Shown: in pieces, positions 10,395 through 21,124 of the stretch
How the letters are laid out: every line of letters starts with the position of its first letter
Position numbering within the stretch: the first letter of the stretch is position 1
Assembly (NCBI GenBank): GCA_037044905.1
Contig: JBAOKB010000029.1
Location: forward strand, 1-55,417
Length of the DNA: 55,417 nucleotides
Source of the DNA: Hortaea werneckii
Lineage: Eukaryota; Ascomycota; Dothideomycetes; Mycosphaerellales; Teratosphaeriaceae
Reading direction: 5' to 3'
Position numbers and translations under genes: made by a program
Notes under the pieces: generated by a model
Told to the model about the DNA's origin: nothing
What the model saw: the letters and a program-made list of their open reading frames with translations, nothing else
The model's database searches: none

Positions 10395-10741
10395 AGTGGC
10401 GGACAGCGGGGTAGTTCAGGCGTCAGGCGTCAGGCGTCGTGGTCGCAATAATCCGACTTGCCGACGGGAACTTCTGGGCTTTGCGACTGGGAGACGCGTT
10501 CGTGGAAGGTGCGCTTCACCTTGCGCCGGGACTATCCGAAGCTAGCGTCAAATTCCGCCTCAGGCACACCTGCTCCTGCCCTCCCCTTTTTTGGAAGAAG
10601 TGACCTCAAACATCGTACGGGCCAACAGTGAATTATATTATTTATACAGTCTTCTACACATCACACATTCGATTTCAAATCACGTATTTCTGACAAGGAA
10701 GGCTATGATGGGGATATGCGTTGAACAGATTAGAGTTTTCA
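10395..10741. other. Intergenic: promoter of the Rsc7 gene
   Basis: Contains three tandem copies of TCAGGCG at 10416-10436, just upstream of the Rsc7 start. Nothing else recognised. Confidence 0.4.
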
Positions 10742-12241
10742 TTATCCAGTTACTGTCGAAGAACTCAGCTCATCCTTGCTGAGATTGGTCGTCCTGTACT
10801 TCGAGATGAAATCGTCTCGATTAACTGAAGTCTTGAGTCAGCTCGAGATGCGAAATGATAGACAAGGGATTCACTCACTGTAGCCTCCACACATCCGCCG
10901 CTTGCCGGTGAAAGCAGCTCTGCCATGCAAAACACGCCAGTTGTCAAACACTGTGCGCTTGTCAGCGATCCCGTTATCGTAGTCGTCGCAAGAGGGACGG
11001 GACCTACGTAACATCTTTCCAGGCTGCAGTTGAAACCAGTATTGGTTCTTCACATTGCTCAAGATCTCGTCGAACTGCGCAGCGGCATCGTACCAATGCT
11101 TCAAGTTCTCAAAGGCCGTGGCGACGCCGCCGCGGTCCGCATTGTTCCATCGCACCTGCTGTAACATCCCTAAAGTCTGATCGTGTACAAATGTTGGAAC
11201 AGCTTGAGAAGGCTGAATATTCACGCCGTCATTTCCGCTAGCGTGCGCATGTACACCAGTCGTGCTTAGAATCTCGTACGCCCGGGGATCCTGGCGATAC
11301 AGCTGTTCGGCCGCGGCAAAGCCGTCAACAAGACTTGACTCTCCACCGGAACCTCCAGTGTGGGAGAGCATGTGTAGCGCCTGCAGACCAGCAGGTTCTG
11401 TGAAATAGGTATTATCCGTGTGCGGCTCTAGTGCTTCGGCGGTGTAGGCAGTATCCTTAGATGAGAGGTCTGAGGTAAAGTCGTAGAAAGCGCCGTAGTG
11501 TGTATCACGTATGGGGCCTATGCTCCTCAAGAGCTCTTCACTTGCTTCCGGCGTAGCAGGCATCTGGTCTATGAAAGCGAAACCGTATTCCCGGATCAAG
11601 CGCATAAGGCCGCTCATGCCGGGCCCAGTCTTCATATCTACATGCTTAACCGTTGGGGGATTGTTTGCGACATCTGCGCTCCATGTCTTCACAGGTGTAA
11701 AGCCGGCTCGATTTTCTTGTGTCTGGGCTGCCATTCGATTGATAAACGCCTGAATTGGGAAAAAGCTCTCATGGCCATCTTCAAAAATGACCTCGACACC
11801 TTTACTGTTCGCTGAGGGAGAAATCCGCCGAAGGATTGAAGACTTTTGATTCATCTTGAAGACATTGATATTGCGTTGGGCTGTGTCCTGATTGCGGCAT
11901 TCTCCGCAAGAACAGATCTCCCTGAGCCAGCGACCATCTGCTTGGCTCTCCAGCCATTTGGCCAAATCTTGAGCATCTGCCTCGCCAGGGGATGCGAAAG
12001 AAGCGTCTGGCTGTTGAGGGGAACTGCTGAAAGGCACGAGTGGGCCCTCTGGATGAAGGCCCATACTAGACTGATGACGATGGATTGGTGCACTTTGTGC
12101 TACCGCCTGGGAAGCCAGCCATCTCCTCTGCCTAGTAACAAGATTAAGATGGCTGATTGATGGGAATCGAGCTGGTGAGTGCTGGGAACTTGTCCTGTCC
12201 AAGGTCAGGTCGAGTCGAGGATGGCGCAATGCGAGCTTCAT
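10742..12241 (-). CDS. Trimethyllysine dioxygenase (carnitine biosynthesis), mitochondrial
   Basis: Predicted exons 12241-11008, 10950-10879 and 10824-10742 (introns 57 and 54 nt) encode 462 residues. The protein catalyses the Fe(II)/2-oxoglutarate-dependent hydroxylation of N6-trimethyllysine, the first step to carnitine. The N-terminus is Arg/Ser rich without acidic stretches and ends in RQRRWLAS, a likely mitochondrial presequence. WLREICSCGECRN matches the N-terminal zinc-binding segment of the TMLH/BBOX family. EPHTDNTYFTEPAGLQALH carries the iron-binding HxD; the distal His is in FDNWRVLHGR. The first intron is a multiple of three with no stop, but removing it restores PGKMLLFDNWRVLHGR, the family sequence. 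TMLH is favoured over gamma-butyrobetaine dioxygenase from the HTDNTYF region. Divergently paired with Rpt5. Confidence 0.85.
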
Positions 12242-12596
12242 CTACCTCCATACAGAGCGAAAGACCCCACGACCAGAACACTTGGCTGCAGGCATTATTT
12301 GGATCGGCGCAACGATTAGAGGTTTCTAGGTGTGTGAACAGAAGGAACGCACCCCAGACAGAGTAATGCACACTTATGTGGCAAGCACATGGATCGGCCA
12401 ATCGTCGGGATCCGCCGGGCGCCATGTCCGAGCTTCGAGATGCGGCTCTGGGAGCTTTCATCACCGTTTATGCCTGAGCATCATCCAGACCGAACCAACA
12501 ACATCCAACACCAACCTTCCTTTTTGCATCGCGGCCACACCTCTTACACATACCACACCCTGCTTTAATTGATAACAGTAGCTGACTACCGCCAAC
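12242..12596. promoter_or_regulatory. Shared divergent promoter region (TMLH gene / Rpt5)
   Basis: 355 bp separate the two ATGs, which point away from each other. The Rpt5-proximal part is pyrimidine-rich. No specific factor site could be assigned with confidence. Confidence 0.5.
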
Positions 12597-14108
12597 ATGT
12601 CGACGCTCGAGGATCTGGATGACATGGAGCGCGATGGCAAGAAGGAGGATGACCAGGGCGATAAGGACAAGAAGCCTGATGGCGCCGCCGGCGATGCCGA
12701 CATGAAGGATGCCGCCGACGGCGAGAAGAAAGAGGAGGAGAAGGAGGAGGATGTAATAGATATGGAGATTCTGAACATGAGCACACGAGACATCGTGGCG
12801 CGGAGACGGTTAATAGAGAATGACACTCGCATCATGCGGAGTGAGTTCCAACGGTTGAATCATGAGAAGCAGGCGATGAATGAGAAGATCAAAGACAATG
12901 TGGACAAGATTGAGAACAACCGGTAAGATGGCCTACGGACCATTGATTGAGACCCGGCGCAGGCCAGCTAACACCATCGCGCAGACAATTACCTTATCTC
13001 GTCGGTAACGTCGTGGAAATCCTCGACCTAGACGTTACTGCCGAAGCCGCAGAAGAAGGCGCCAACATCGACCTGGATGCAACCCGCGTAGGCAAGAGTG
13101 CCGTCATCAAAACCTCCACTCGTCAAACCATCTTCCTTCCGCTTATCGGCTTAGTCGACCATGAGAAGTTGAAGCCCGGTGATCTCATAGGTGTCAACAA
13201 GGACTCCTACCTCATCTTAGACACTCTTCCGGCCGAGTACGACAACCGCGTGAAAGCGATGGAGGTCGATGAGAAGCCGACGGAGAAGTACACGGATGTT
13301 GGTGGGTTGGACAAGCAGATAGAGGAGCTTGTGGAGGCGATCGTATGGCCAATGAAGGAGGCAGAGCGATTTCAGAAGATTGGCATCAGAGCACCAAAGG
13401 GTAAGCTGCATCAGAATGAAGAGATGGAAATGGCTTGCTAACCACTTCTTAGGTGCATTGATGTACGGTCCACCAGGTACTGGCAAGACCTTGCTCGCCC
13501 GTGCTTGCGCCGCACAGACGGAAGCCACTTTCCTCAAGCTTGCTGGCCCGCAGCTTGTGCAAATGTTCATCGGTGACGGTGCCAAGCTTGTTCGCGACTG
13601 CTTCGCCCTTGCTAAGGAGAAGGCACCCTCGATTATCTTCATTGACGAGCTCGACGCGATTGGCACGAAGCGTTTCGACAGCGAGAAGAGTGGTGACCGT
13701 GAAGTGCAGCGAACTATGCTTGAGCTGCTGAACCAACTCGACGGTTTCGCATCAGACGAGCGTATCAAGGTCCTGGCAGCTACGAACCGTGTAGATGTTC
13801 TGGACCCCGCCCTGCTTCGTTCCGGACGTCTAGACAGGAAGATCGAATTCCCTCTGCCTAACGAGGAATCACGAGCTCAAATCCTGCGTATCCACTCTCG
13901 CAAGATGACAGTCGATGACGCTGTTAACTGGCCTGAGCTGGCCAGAAGTACGGACGAGTTTGGTGGCGCGCAGCTCAAGGCAGTATGTGTCGAGGCGGGT
14001 ATGATTGCTCTGAGGAGCGGCCAGAGCAAGATCGGTCACGAGCACTATGTCGATGCCATCACGGAAGTGCAAGCAAAGAAGAAGGACACTGTCAACTTCT
14101 ACGCATAA
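12597..14108 (+). CDS. rpt5: 26S proteasome regulatory ATPase Rpt5
   Basis: Three exons: 12597-12922, 12985-13400 and 13453-14108; introns 62 and 52 nt; 465 residues. Rpt5 is one of six AAA+ ATPases in the base of the 19S particle that unfolds and feeds substrates to the 20S core. The N-terminus is highly charged, then a coiled coil (residues about 60-110, ending KIENNR at the first splice) and an OB-fold region. Walker A GPPGTGKT is at 253-260, Walker B is IIFIDELDAIG, and the second region of homology is ATNR...LLRSGRLDRK. The C-terminus FYA fits the hydrophobic-Tyr-X tail that docks into the alpha ring. The QLPYLVGNVVEILD and VNFYA segments pick Rpt5 among the six paralogues. Rpt6 lies about 28 kb downstream. 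Confidence 0.95.
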
Positions 14109-15030
14109 ACTTTGTGTTCGTGCGATACTGGACGAAATGGCAAATGGAGCGTGGTGCTGTTCGCTCATATGTACTATATAGCATGAGCTAGCGAATGACT
14201 TGCGTGCGTGGAAAACGCCGCAATAGGAAAATACCTTCCAACGTTCTCCAACATACTTTCAAACCACCATCCTGTCGGAAGAACAGCAGCACGTTATGCA
14301 ACGTCACTGGATAGCAGGCCTTCCCTGCATAACCTGTCATGAGAATAGGGTTCTATAGCGTACAAGCGGCTATGCTGGTTCTTCGGGCAAACGGCAGATG
14401 GCGAACCAGACTATGAAGACCGCGAAACTTTACTCTAGTATACACGCACGTCAGATTGACAACAGGCGTGGATGCTACGAAGGCAAAACAGTAACAACCA
14501 CTACTTGCCCCTCGCTACATCAATGATGTCTCTTAATTCTCCGTACCTCTAGTGTCTGGATTGCTCCAAGTCCTACAGCTTAGTCTTGAACAATCCATCC
14601 AATCAACACATGATGCCCTACGTTTTCGAAGTCGTCAAGAGTTTTCCTCCCAACCTACCTCGGGAGGTCTGCATGTCGACCCACCTACATCTTGCAATGA
14701 AGACGGCTATGTGCTATCCGAGTGTCCATACTTCTCAAGGCTTTGCTTCTCTTTGCAGTATTCCCACCTACCGGATGTCATCAAAGTGACTGACCCTCGG
14801 TCCTGTGCGCTTGCAAGTACTTGGATAGGTTACCACTGAATAGGCCTTGCAGTAGTCGTTTAGAAATGACGAGGTACGAGCAGGTCACGGAGCTCGCAAG
14901 GGCTGAGGTCCTCGGTTTTCCTTAAAGTGTTGAATACCTATGCTCGCAACCACTCTGGAAATTGTTCAAGTCGTATCCTATCCTACTTTGACCACGCACA
15001 CAATCTCTCCAACCATCATCCCGCAACATC
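14109..15030. other. Intergenic region after Rpt5
   Basis: 922 bp with Rpt5 3' sequence and the promoter of a small secreted protein. Short frames at 14552-14839 and 14586-14789 lack any domain, signal peptide or splice support. Nothing else seen. Confidence 0.45.
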
Positions 15031-15559
15031 ATGCAGACCTTTACCGTAACCTCGGCGTTCCTCTCCCTCCTCATCGCAGTCGCCACGCCATCTCCACTCC
15101 CGTCGCCCGCCAACGCTGCTCTATTGCCACGCCAGTCAACACAAGCATGTGTAGACGACTCCGCCTTGACAGCCGGTGCAGCAGCTAGCGGATCCAACGA
15201 GAACTCTACTACCTCGAGCACCAGCGAATGCGGTAAGAATACGGAAAGCACTTGCAGCCATCAGAGCAAGAAAAATCCAAAGCTGAACAAAACTCAATCA
15301 CAGGTCTGCTCGGGTGCACGTCCAGCGGCTCGGCTGCCAGTGAAGGTGATACGTCCACAAGCTCGAGCAGCACGGACTTGATTGATGTGAGTCTGTACGT
15401 ACCCTAGGAGGGCTTTACGCATGAGCTGACAGGCAACTAACCCAGCTCTGTGGCGATTACTGCTCCGGCTTAGAGAAGAGAGCAGAAGACGAGGAAGAAG
15501 TAGCTATGCGGTATATGAAACGCGTGTACGGCGAGGATTGGCTAGAGCGAATGAAGTAG
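15031..15559 (+). CDS. Small secreted protein with C-terminal Kex2-type dibasic sites
   Basis: Three exons: 15031-15232, 15304-15386 and 15446-15559; introns 71 and 59 nt (donors gtaaga and gtgagt); 132 residues. The N-terminus (MQTFTVTSAFLSLLIAVATPSP) is a clear signal peptide. The middle is Ser/Thr/Ala rich, suitable for O-glycosylation. Five cysteines are at about 40, 67, 72, 97 and 101. The last 30 residues carry two Lys-Arg pairs (106-107 and 120-121), which would release AEDEEEVAMRYM and VYGEDWLERMK if cut by the Golgi protease Kex2. The family is not recognised. It could be a precursor of secreted peptides or a small effector-like protein. It ends 39 bp from the convergent deaminase gene. 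Confidence 0.65.
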
Positions 15560-15598
15560 AAAGGGGTAGCTCTTGACCTGCCTGCCTATCTCATCACC

Positions 15599-17366
15599 TT
15601 ATCCGCTACTCTCTCCCATCAGACGTTTCAACATCAGCACCTCGTGCTTGGTAACGAAAACCCCATTGCCCGTGGGACCCCCACCATCCCCGCCAGCTGC
15701 CACGTCCTCCATAGAGTTGTCAAGCGCAGCGACGAGATCCCGGACTTTGCCGCCTTCCCAGTGGCCGTCGTCGGTCGTCCAGAAGACGCGTTTGATGCCG
15801 ACGCTGTGCATGTACGATATGCATCGGTAGCATGGTCGAGAGGCGCGAACGCAATTCGGATCTAGGGTTGCAGCTGTAGCAGGGGTGTTGGTGGGTGAAG
15901 GGGTCCGGTCTGAAAGTTCCTCGTAGAGAGAGCCGTCCCCGGCGTTCGATGAAGCTGTACTAGTTTTACTGGATGCTTCTCCGTTCGAATCTGATTCCGT
16001 AGGTGAAGGTGTGACAATTGAGGACGACGCCTGTACTTTCGAGAGGCGAGGTGTCTGTGCAGGACCTTTGCACCATCCAAGCCGTGTGACGTAGAGGTCT
16101 GCGCCCATGAGCCGAGGGTGCTTCTTCCTGTCGTTTAAGCTTGGCCCAGTGTGGCCTTTGGGAAGCAGCGCCGGCTCCGGTTGAGAATGTTCATTGGCGC
16201 TGTTGCTCCTCATCTTCCCGGACTGTAGATTATCAGCATGCATAGCATTAGAACAAGCCGCCAGAGATGGACATACTCTTGTGTAATCCTTGTTCCGCTT
16301 GCCATATTCCTTCATTGAGTCAAAGTTCTCGCGGGACATCGTAGTCGTAACATCATTAGCCGTTGAATCATGCTCTCGTAAGTCATCGTTTCCGGGATCA
16401 CAATGCCTCTTAGACGCAGCAGATTGTTGCTGTCGCCTTTGTTGTTGTGTCTGTTGTCCATGTCGGCTGGACTGAGGAGACTGGTGCTCGTACTGATCCT
16501 GATACTTGTTCTTCCCGTTCTGATTGTCTTTCTTCTGATGCTTCTCCTTCCGCTTCTGATGATGATGATGTTTCTCTCCACTCTCTGGCACATGAAACGC
16601 CCGACGGCATTCTTTCAAGGCCTGCTGCGCCCGAGGTCGCTCCGCGTGGTCCTCCTCGTTGTTGTTGTTGTTGTGGCAGTCGTCCGACAGGTTGTTGTTG
16701 TTGTGGAACTCGCTGCGCGCCAGCTGGTCTGGAACAGAATGTTAGAAATACTCAGCGTCTCTCATGTGGGGTAATCCTGCGCTGGTCTACATACTGAGAT
16801 GCGGAGCGTTCAAAACCGCACTCTTGAACCTGAGTCTTGCCTGAGCCGGCCGACGCGGTGGAGGCGGCCGTCTCACAGACGGCGTTGACGTAGCGTTTGA
16901 GCACTTCGGCCCGTAGTCGTGCTTTACTTTTATCACCACTCGGTAGTTTAAAGCACGGTTTTTCGCAAGCGAAGGCCGTGGACGACAGGGTCGAGGAAGC
17001 CGCAAGTGCCGAGTGAATTGCCATCATTTCCGAATGCATGGTGAGAGGAGTGTTGGACTGCTGGCCGCCGCCACGAGCTTCGAACGGTGTGAACGTCTTC
17101 GTACTGGCACCATGCTGCTGCCGATGCTTTTCCTTCCCCTTCTGCTTCTTCAACTTCTCCTTGAGATCGGCAATGGCAGGACCATCAAGGGCACTCTTCG
17201 CAATGCGGCCATGCTTCAGTGCTCCGCCATCGAAGCCAGGACGGTAGTCATTAAAACCCTGCCCGATAATCTTGCCTCCGCGGACGACGATGCAGCCATG
17301 GCGATAGTGAAGCGGGGACTTCGCAGCCTGCTCGAGGCACTGAGTGAGGTAGTTGTCGGTCTTCAT
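15599..17366 (-). CDS. Cytidine deaminase-like zinc enzyme, domain split by a long polar insert
   Basis: The start is placed at ATG 17366 (MKTDNYLTQC), which begins the conserved region; the open frame continues 59 codons upstream. The first half has SPLHYRHGCIVVRGGKIIGQGFNDYRPG and the catalytic HSE (TMHSEMMAIHSAL). The second half has PCYRC with VKRVFW-like and WTTDDGHWEGG, completing the HxE...PCxxC zinc site of the cytidine deaminase superfamily. Between them lie about 300 residues rich in N, Q, H, K, S and P. The first intron donor is gtatgt (exon 1 ends 16795); its acceptor is uncertain. A frame-keeping choice starts exon 2 at 16712, and a further 54-nt in-frame intron is likely at 16276-16223, giving about 543 residues. 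The substrate (free base, nucleotide or RNA) is unknown. Confidence 0.65.
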
Positions 17367-17760
17367 TTTGTTGTTAGTCTGGGTTGCTGTACGAGAGAAG
17401 GGAGCTGATTTGGTTAGCGTACGAATGATCAGTCGTTTGGTGAGTCTTGGTCGTCGATGTGGAAGCTTTGGCTGGTTGTTTAGGTGCCTTTGTCGTGTTG
17501 GGTCGAGGGAGTTGTTTTTAACGAGTACGATGAGGACGTTCATGTGAAGTTGGCGCTAGAAGTGGGAGGGTGGGATGAAGTCTGGTTCATTGACGCGGAA
17601 ACAAAATTCAATGGATATTTAATGGCTCTCAATTGATTTTAGTTGCATTGGCTACAGGATGGCTAGGAATTCCATCAAAGTCCTACAAAACCGAGTCCAC
17701 TGTTCATCCACCCATGTGTACTTCATTCCCAGCCTTCCACATCCTGACTCAACTTCACCG

Positions 17761-18273
17761 CTATGCCGCTGTCGCCGTCGCATCAGCAGCGCAATAAGGC
17801 GTGCTGTAAGTCGGGTCTGCCTGCCCAGGGCAACTGGTGAAACATCCCGGACCAAACGTGTTCCCACAACTGTCGAAATAGTCCTTGCAAAGAAAGGCAC
17901 AGGACGTAATGGATGTGATTGAAGGCAATTGTGTGGTAGTTGGACACCCGGGATCGGTGAAAGACGGTTCAGTGTATCCGCTACAAGCAGGGAAGCAGCC
18001 GCCGTATGCCTGGCCGCAGGAGTTGACGTAGTCTTTGCATAGAGTGCTAGTGCAGGTGGTTGTTGGGCTCGGTGTTGGCGTGGTGCTTGGACAACCGGGA
18101 ACGGTGAATGAGGGCGTAGTGTAGCCGCTGCAGGCAGGGTAGCATCCTCCATACCATATTCCGCATGAGTTGACGTAGTCGGCGCAGATGGTGCTTGTGC
18201 AAGTAGAGGTGCTGCAGTCTGCATGCGCAAAGACAGCCAGCGTGGCGGCGACGAGAAGGGTTTTGAAAGGCAT
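17761..18273 (-). CDS. Secreted protein of three tandem 37-residue six-cysteine repeats
   Basis: Single exon, 170 residues. The start is placed at the ATG at 18273 (MPFKTLLVAATLAVFAHADC), a good signal peptide; the frame is open upstream but the extension is not hydrophobic. Three repeats span residues 25-61, 74-110 and 125-161. The first two have the pattern C-x4-C-x6-C-x6-C-x3-C-x12-C, with shared words DYVNSCG, YGGC, PACSGYT and PSFT. The third is more diverged (C-x3-C and x7 between the third and fourth Cys). Thr/Pro/Ser-rich linkers separate the repeats. No other domain is seen. All 18 repeat cysteines could form disulphides, so it is most likely an extracellular or cell-wall protein. 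It is a paralogue of the next gene; function unknown. Confidence 0.75.
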   Translation of the reverse strand: MPFKTLLVAATLAVFAHADCSTSTCTSTICADYVNSCGIWYGGCYPACSGYTTPSFTVPGCPSTTPTPSPTTTCTSTLCKDYVNSCGQAYGGCFPACSGYTEPSFTDPGCPTTTQLPSITSITSCAFLCKDYFDSCGNTFGPGCFTSCPGQADPTYSTPYCAADATATAA

Positions 18274-19080
18274 TGTATCTTGCAAGAGTTTGAGATGGCA
18301 ATGGAAGCTCTTGTCGACATTCAATCGAGTGAGGAAGATTGATTCTACTTATGGTAAAGTAGAGTGGCACCTACTCAAGACCTGCAGGTCACATGAGTTT
18401 GTGCTCTTCCACAGTTGAATCCTGCTCTGTGCGCCATCCCAGTGCAAACAAAGCCATGGTATGATCGATACGAGGTTTTGCGGGCAATGGGTATAAGATA
18501 CGAGGCTTGGTTTTCCTTTCACGGGAGCAGCTGCTGCATGCCAAGTGGAATTGCTTACGCGAAGGAAGCCTTACAACTGCCTTTAATGCAGATCTAAATC
18601 TGGCGTGGGCGACGTGATAATATAGTGTGGTTGAACGCAGTACAGCCAGCCACTGTCACACAGTGCTTCAGCTGAGGATATTCGCGGCAGCCGAAAAATA
18701 AAAGTCCATTATATTAGACGATGCAAACCCCGCTCTCTAATATATCACCCTGTGGTTTAATTGGAATAGTCATGAAGCATGAGGAGATGCAGATCGTCAA
18801 ATAAATGGCAACATCGATGCCTTAAAGCATCCAGTAATCATCAGCCGACTTCAGGTTCTGTCCAAAAGCCAAAGGGAGAGCTTGCGGCACTGTCGTCTGA
18901 CCCTACGATCTTGGCAGGAACATGAGACCGTATTTTCCAAAAATGTTACACCGGGGACAGCAGCTTTTATGGCCAATTGAGCCTCCTGTGATACTCTAGA
19001 ACAGAATCCGAAATGGGAGACATGACACCAGACGTTTCTTTCCTTTGCAGCTTCTTTTTCAATAACTCGATCCTCCAAAG
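18274..19080. other. Intergenic between the two Cys-repeat genes
   Basis: 807 bp without a recognisable gene. No further copy of the Cys repeat was found here in either strand. It should contain the promoter of the three-repeat gene and the terminator of the two-repeat gene. Confidence 0.45.
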
Positions 19081-19643
19081 CTAGAGCGAGCGCAATTCGG
19101 AGGGCGGAGTGCGATGCCAGTATCTACGTTGAATAGAACTGGTCCGCGTGGCAACCTTAGTCGTCAGGGTCACCGTGGGCGTGAATGTTTGCGTTGTAGT
19201 CGGACACGGAGGTGGCGTGAAACTTGGTTTTGTGAAGCCTGAGCATGCTGCATAGCAGCCGCCGTAACGTAGACCACAAGACTAAATCGGTGTCAGCTTT
19301 GCCCTATGTGATCTGTGGTCTTCAATTCCGCCGTGCGGGGCGTTGTTCTCACATTAATGTAGTCCGCACAGACCGTTGATTCACAGGAAGTAGTGCTGGT
19401 GCCGGCAAATCTATGTTCTTGTCGCGGCTGAGTGACACATGGTGGCGGTGAGAAAGTCGGAGTTGCGAATCCGCTACAAGCTGCATAACATCCTCCATAC
19501 ATCTGTGAGCAGGTGTTGATGTATGCCGCGCATACTGTAGATGGGCAGCTTGACGCGAGGCCCTGCCGGTTTATGATTTCATCCGATTTCGCAAAAGTTG
19601 TGCAGAGTAACACGCTTGACACGCAGGAAACGAAGCCACGCAT
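19081..19643 (-). CDS. Secreted protein of two 37-residue six-cysteine repeats
   Basis: Two exons: 19643-19353 and 19281-19081, intron 71 nt (donor gtgaga, acceptor tttag), 163 residues. The splice joins YIN to SCGLRYGGC and so completes the second repeat, strong support for the intron. The N-terminus (MRGFVSCVSSVLLCTTFAKS) is a likely signal peptide. Repeats are at residues 33-69 and 87-123 with C-x4-C-x6-C-x6-C-x3-C-x12-C, the same pattern as the neighbouring gene; shared words include YIN, YGGCYAACSGF and PPPC. The C-terminal tail is Thr rich and then Arg rich (SIQRRYWHR). Same strand as its paralogue, about 0.8 kb upstream of it. Function unknown; a secreted effector-like or wall protein is the natural guess. 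Confidence 0.75.
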
Positions 19644-21124
19644 GCTGGCTGGATGGCCTCTGTCCGTTCGCCGATGCCTTCTTATCGAGTTGACCTATGG
19701 AACGAGTTGTTGCTCATCAGTCCTCATCTCTCCCTAGCTTATCTTGTCTGCGCTCACATTGCATGAGGAATGCTTGCCAAGCCTTACGTAGAACAGGTTG
19801 AGACGGTCAGCCTGTCAACCGTTCATGCAAGAGATCGAATCCCAAAGTCGTGGTACTGATGCATACGTAGTGATAGGTTGTTGGCAGATTAGAGTACGGC
19901 TTGGGAATGGCAGGACTTGGTCGCAGATGATATCGCCTTCAGCATTGGAGGTACCAAAAGGTTTTGCACGAGAATTTCTCTCATCAGTATTGCAGGCAAT
20001 CCGAGGAAATGGCTATGCAGCGGATGTTGTCCACGTCGAATGGCGGTTCATGAAGGCTTGATATTGCAATTTGAAGTCCTCGATACTAGATGATCATGTT
20101 CAAATGATTTCAATGTCATCCAGCCTTGCTTTGCTGATATAATTGCGAAAGAATGAGGGGTTTCTCTGGAACGCGGGAAAGCGGTGTCGAAAATGGTTGT
20201 GGTGAACTTCAGCGTAAAGCTTCCAAGCTGATCCAGGAGATTGATGGCCTATCCATCCAAGCTCGAGTTAAGGGAATGACCTTGTGTGATTGCAGTGGAG
20301 TGAATTATCGATTCCCGCCACACCCGTGCCCATTTTGAAGGGTTTCAATGGCCAGTCAGAACCGGAATGTGATTTGGAGCTGACGATTTTACGCTATCAC
20401 CATCGATGACACCCTTGTTGGCCCTTCCACACCGAAATTCTACTGAGCATTTATCGTAAACAGCCGGTCAACATGATAACATTCTTCAGTCGAGTTTAGA
20501 ACAGACTGCATCCTGCAAAGTAGTAAGCGCTTGAGAGAGCATTATGCAAACCAGCATTCATAGCGGCTGTAATCTCGACTGAGCGTGTCAAACATGTAAC
20601 GGATGAAGGATGCTCGAGCGCCTGCTGATCACAGGAAGATCACAGTTAGAGGAGGAAGGAGAGTGCATCTGTAGAGGGGAAAGTAACACCATGAATACAC
20701 GCTAAAGGGTGGAGACCGGCTTGACGCTTTAGGTTCCACATATGAACTGCGCTCAGACTTCACTTGACCTGGCCGAGGCCCACGAGATCCTTCTACTTCC
20801 TCCACAATGGCTGCTGAAACGTTCCAATCGCCCTCCACATGGAATCACAGCCCCATGATGCGCTATACAGGCCTGACTTCCGTCTAAGTAAAGGATCGTC
20901 CTAATAGTCATTGCTTCTGAGGAGATGATGTGCTTAGAGCTTGAGCGTAATGTTCTAGCGTTCGTCCTTCAGCGCGTCAAAAGGAGCATTTACTGGTTTC
21001 GTATCACTAGAACTGCAGTCTGCGACCAAGGTCAAGAAGATTTATAGGCCTGGGCTAGGACGCTTGGAAGCATCCTAGCTGTAAGTATTCTCGTCAAATT
21101 TCTCGTCTTATTACTTCATCAACT
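19644..21124. other. Long intergenic region
   Basis: About 1.5 kb between the divergent two-repeat Cys gene and the GH43 gene. Several short frames (for example 19798-20061, 20153-20338 and 20629-20838) show no domain, signal peptide or matching exons. No transposon ends, tRNA or clear repeat seen. Confidence 0.45.

Noticed and set aside
16403..16797. Overlapping plus-strand frames with Leu/Val-rich runs
   Set aside because: Antisense readings of the low-complexity insert of the deaminase gene; hydrophobic runs are a product of CAA/AAC repeats.
17652..18320. 222-residue minus-strand frame overlapping the three-repeat Cys gene
   Set aside because: Another frame of the same strand; only the 17761-18273 frame has a signal peptide and regular Cys spacing.
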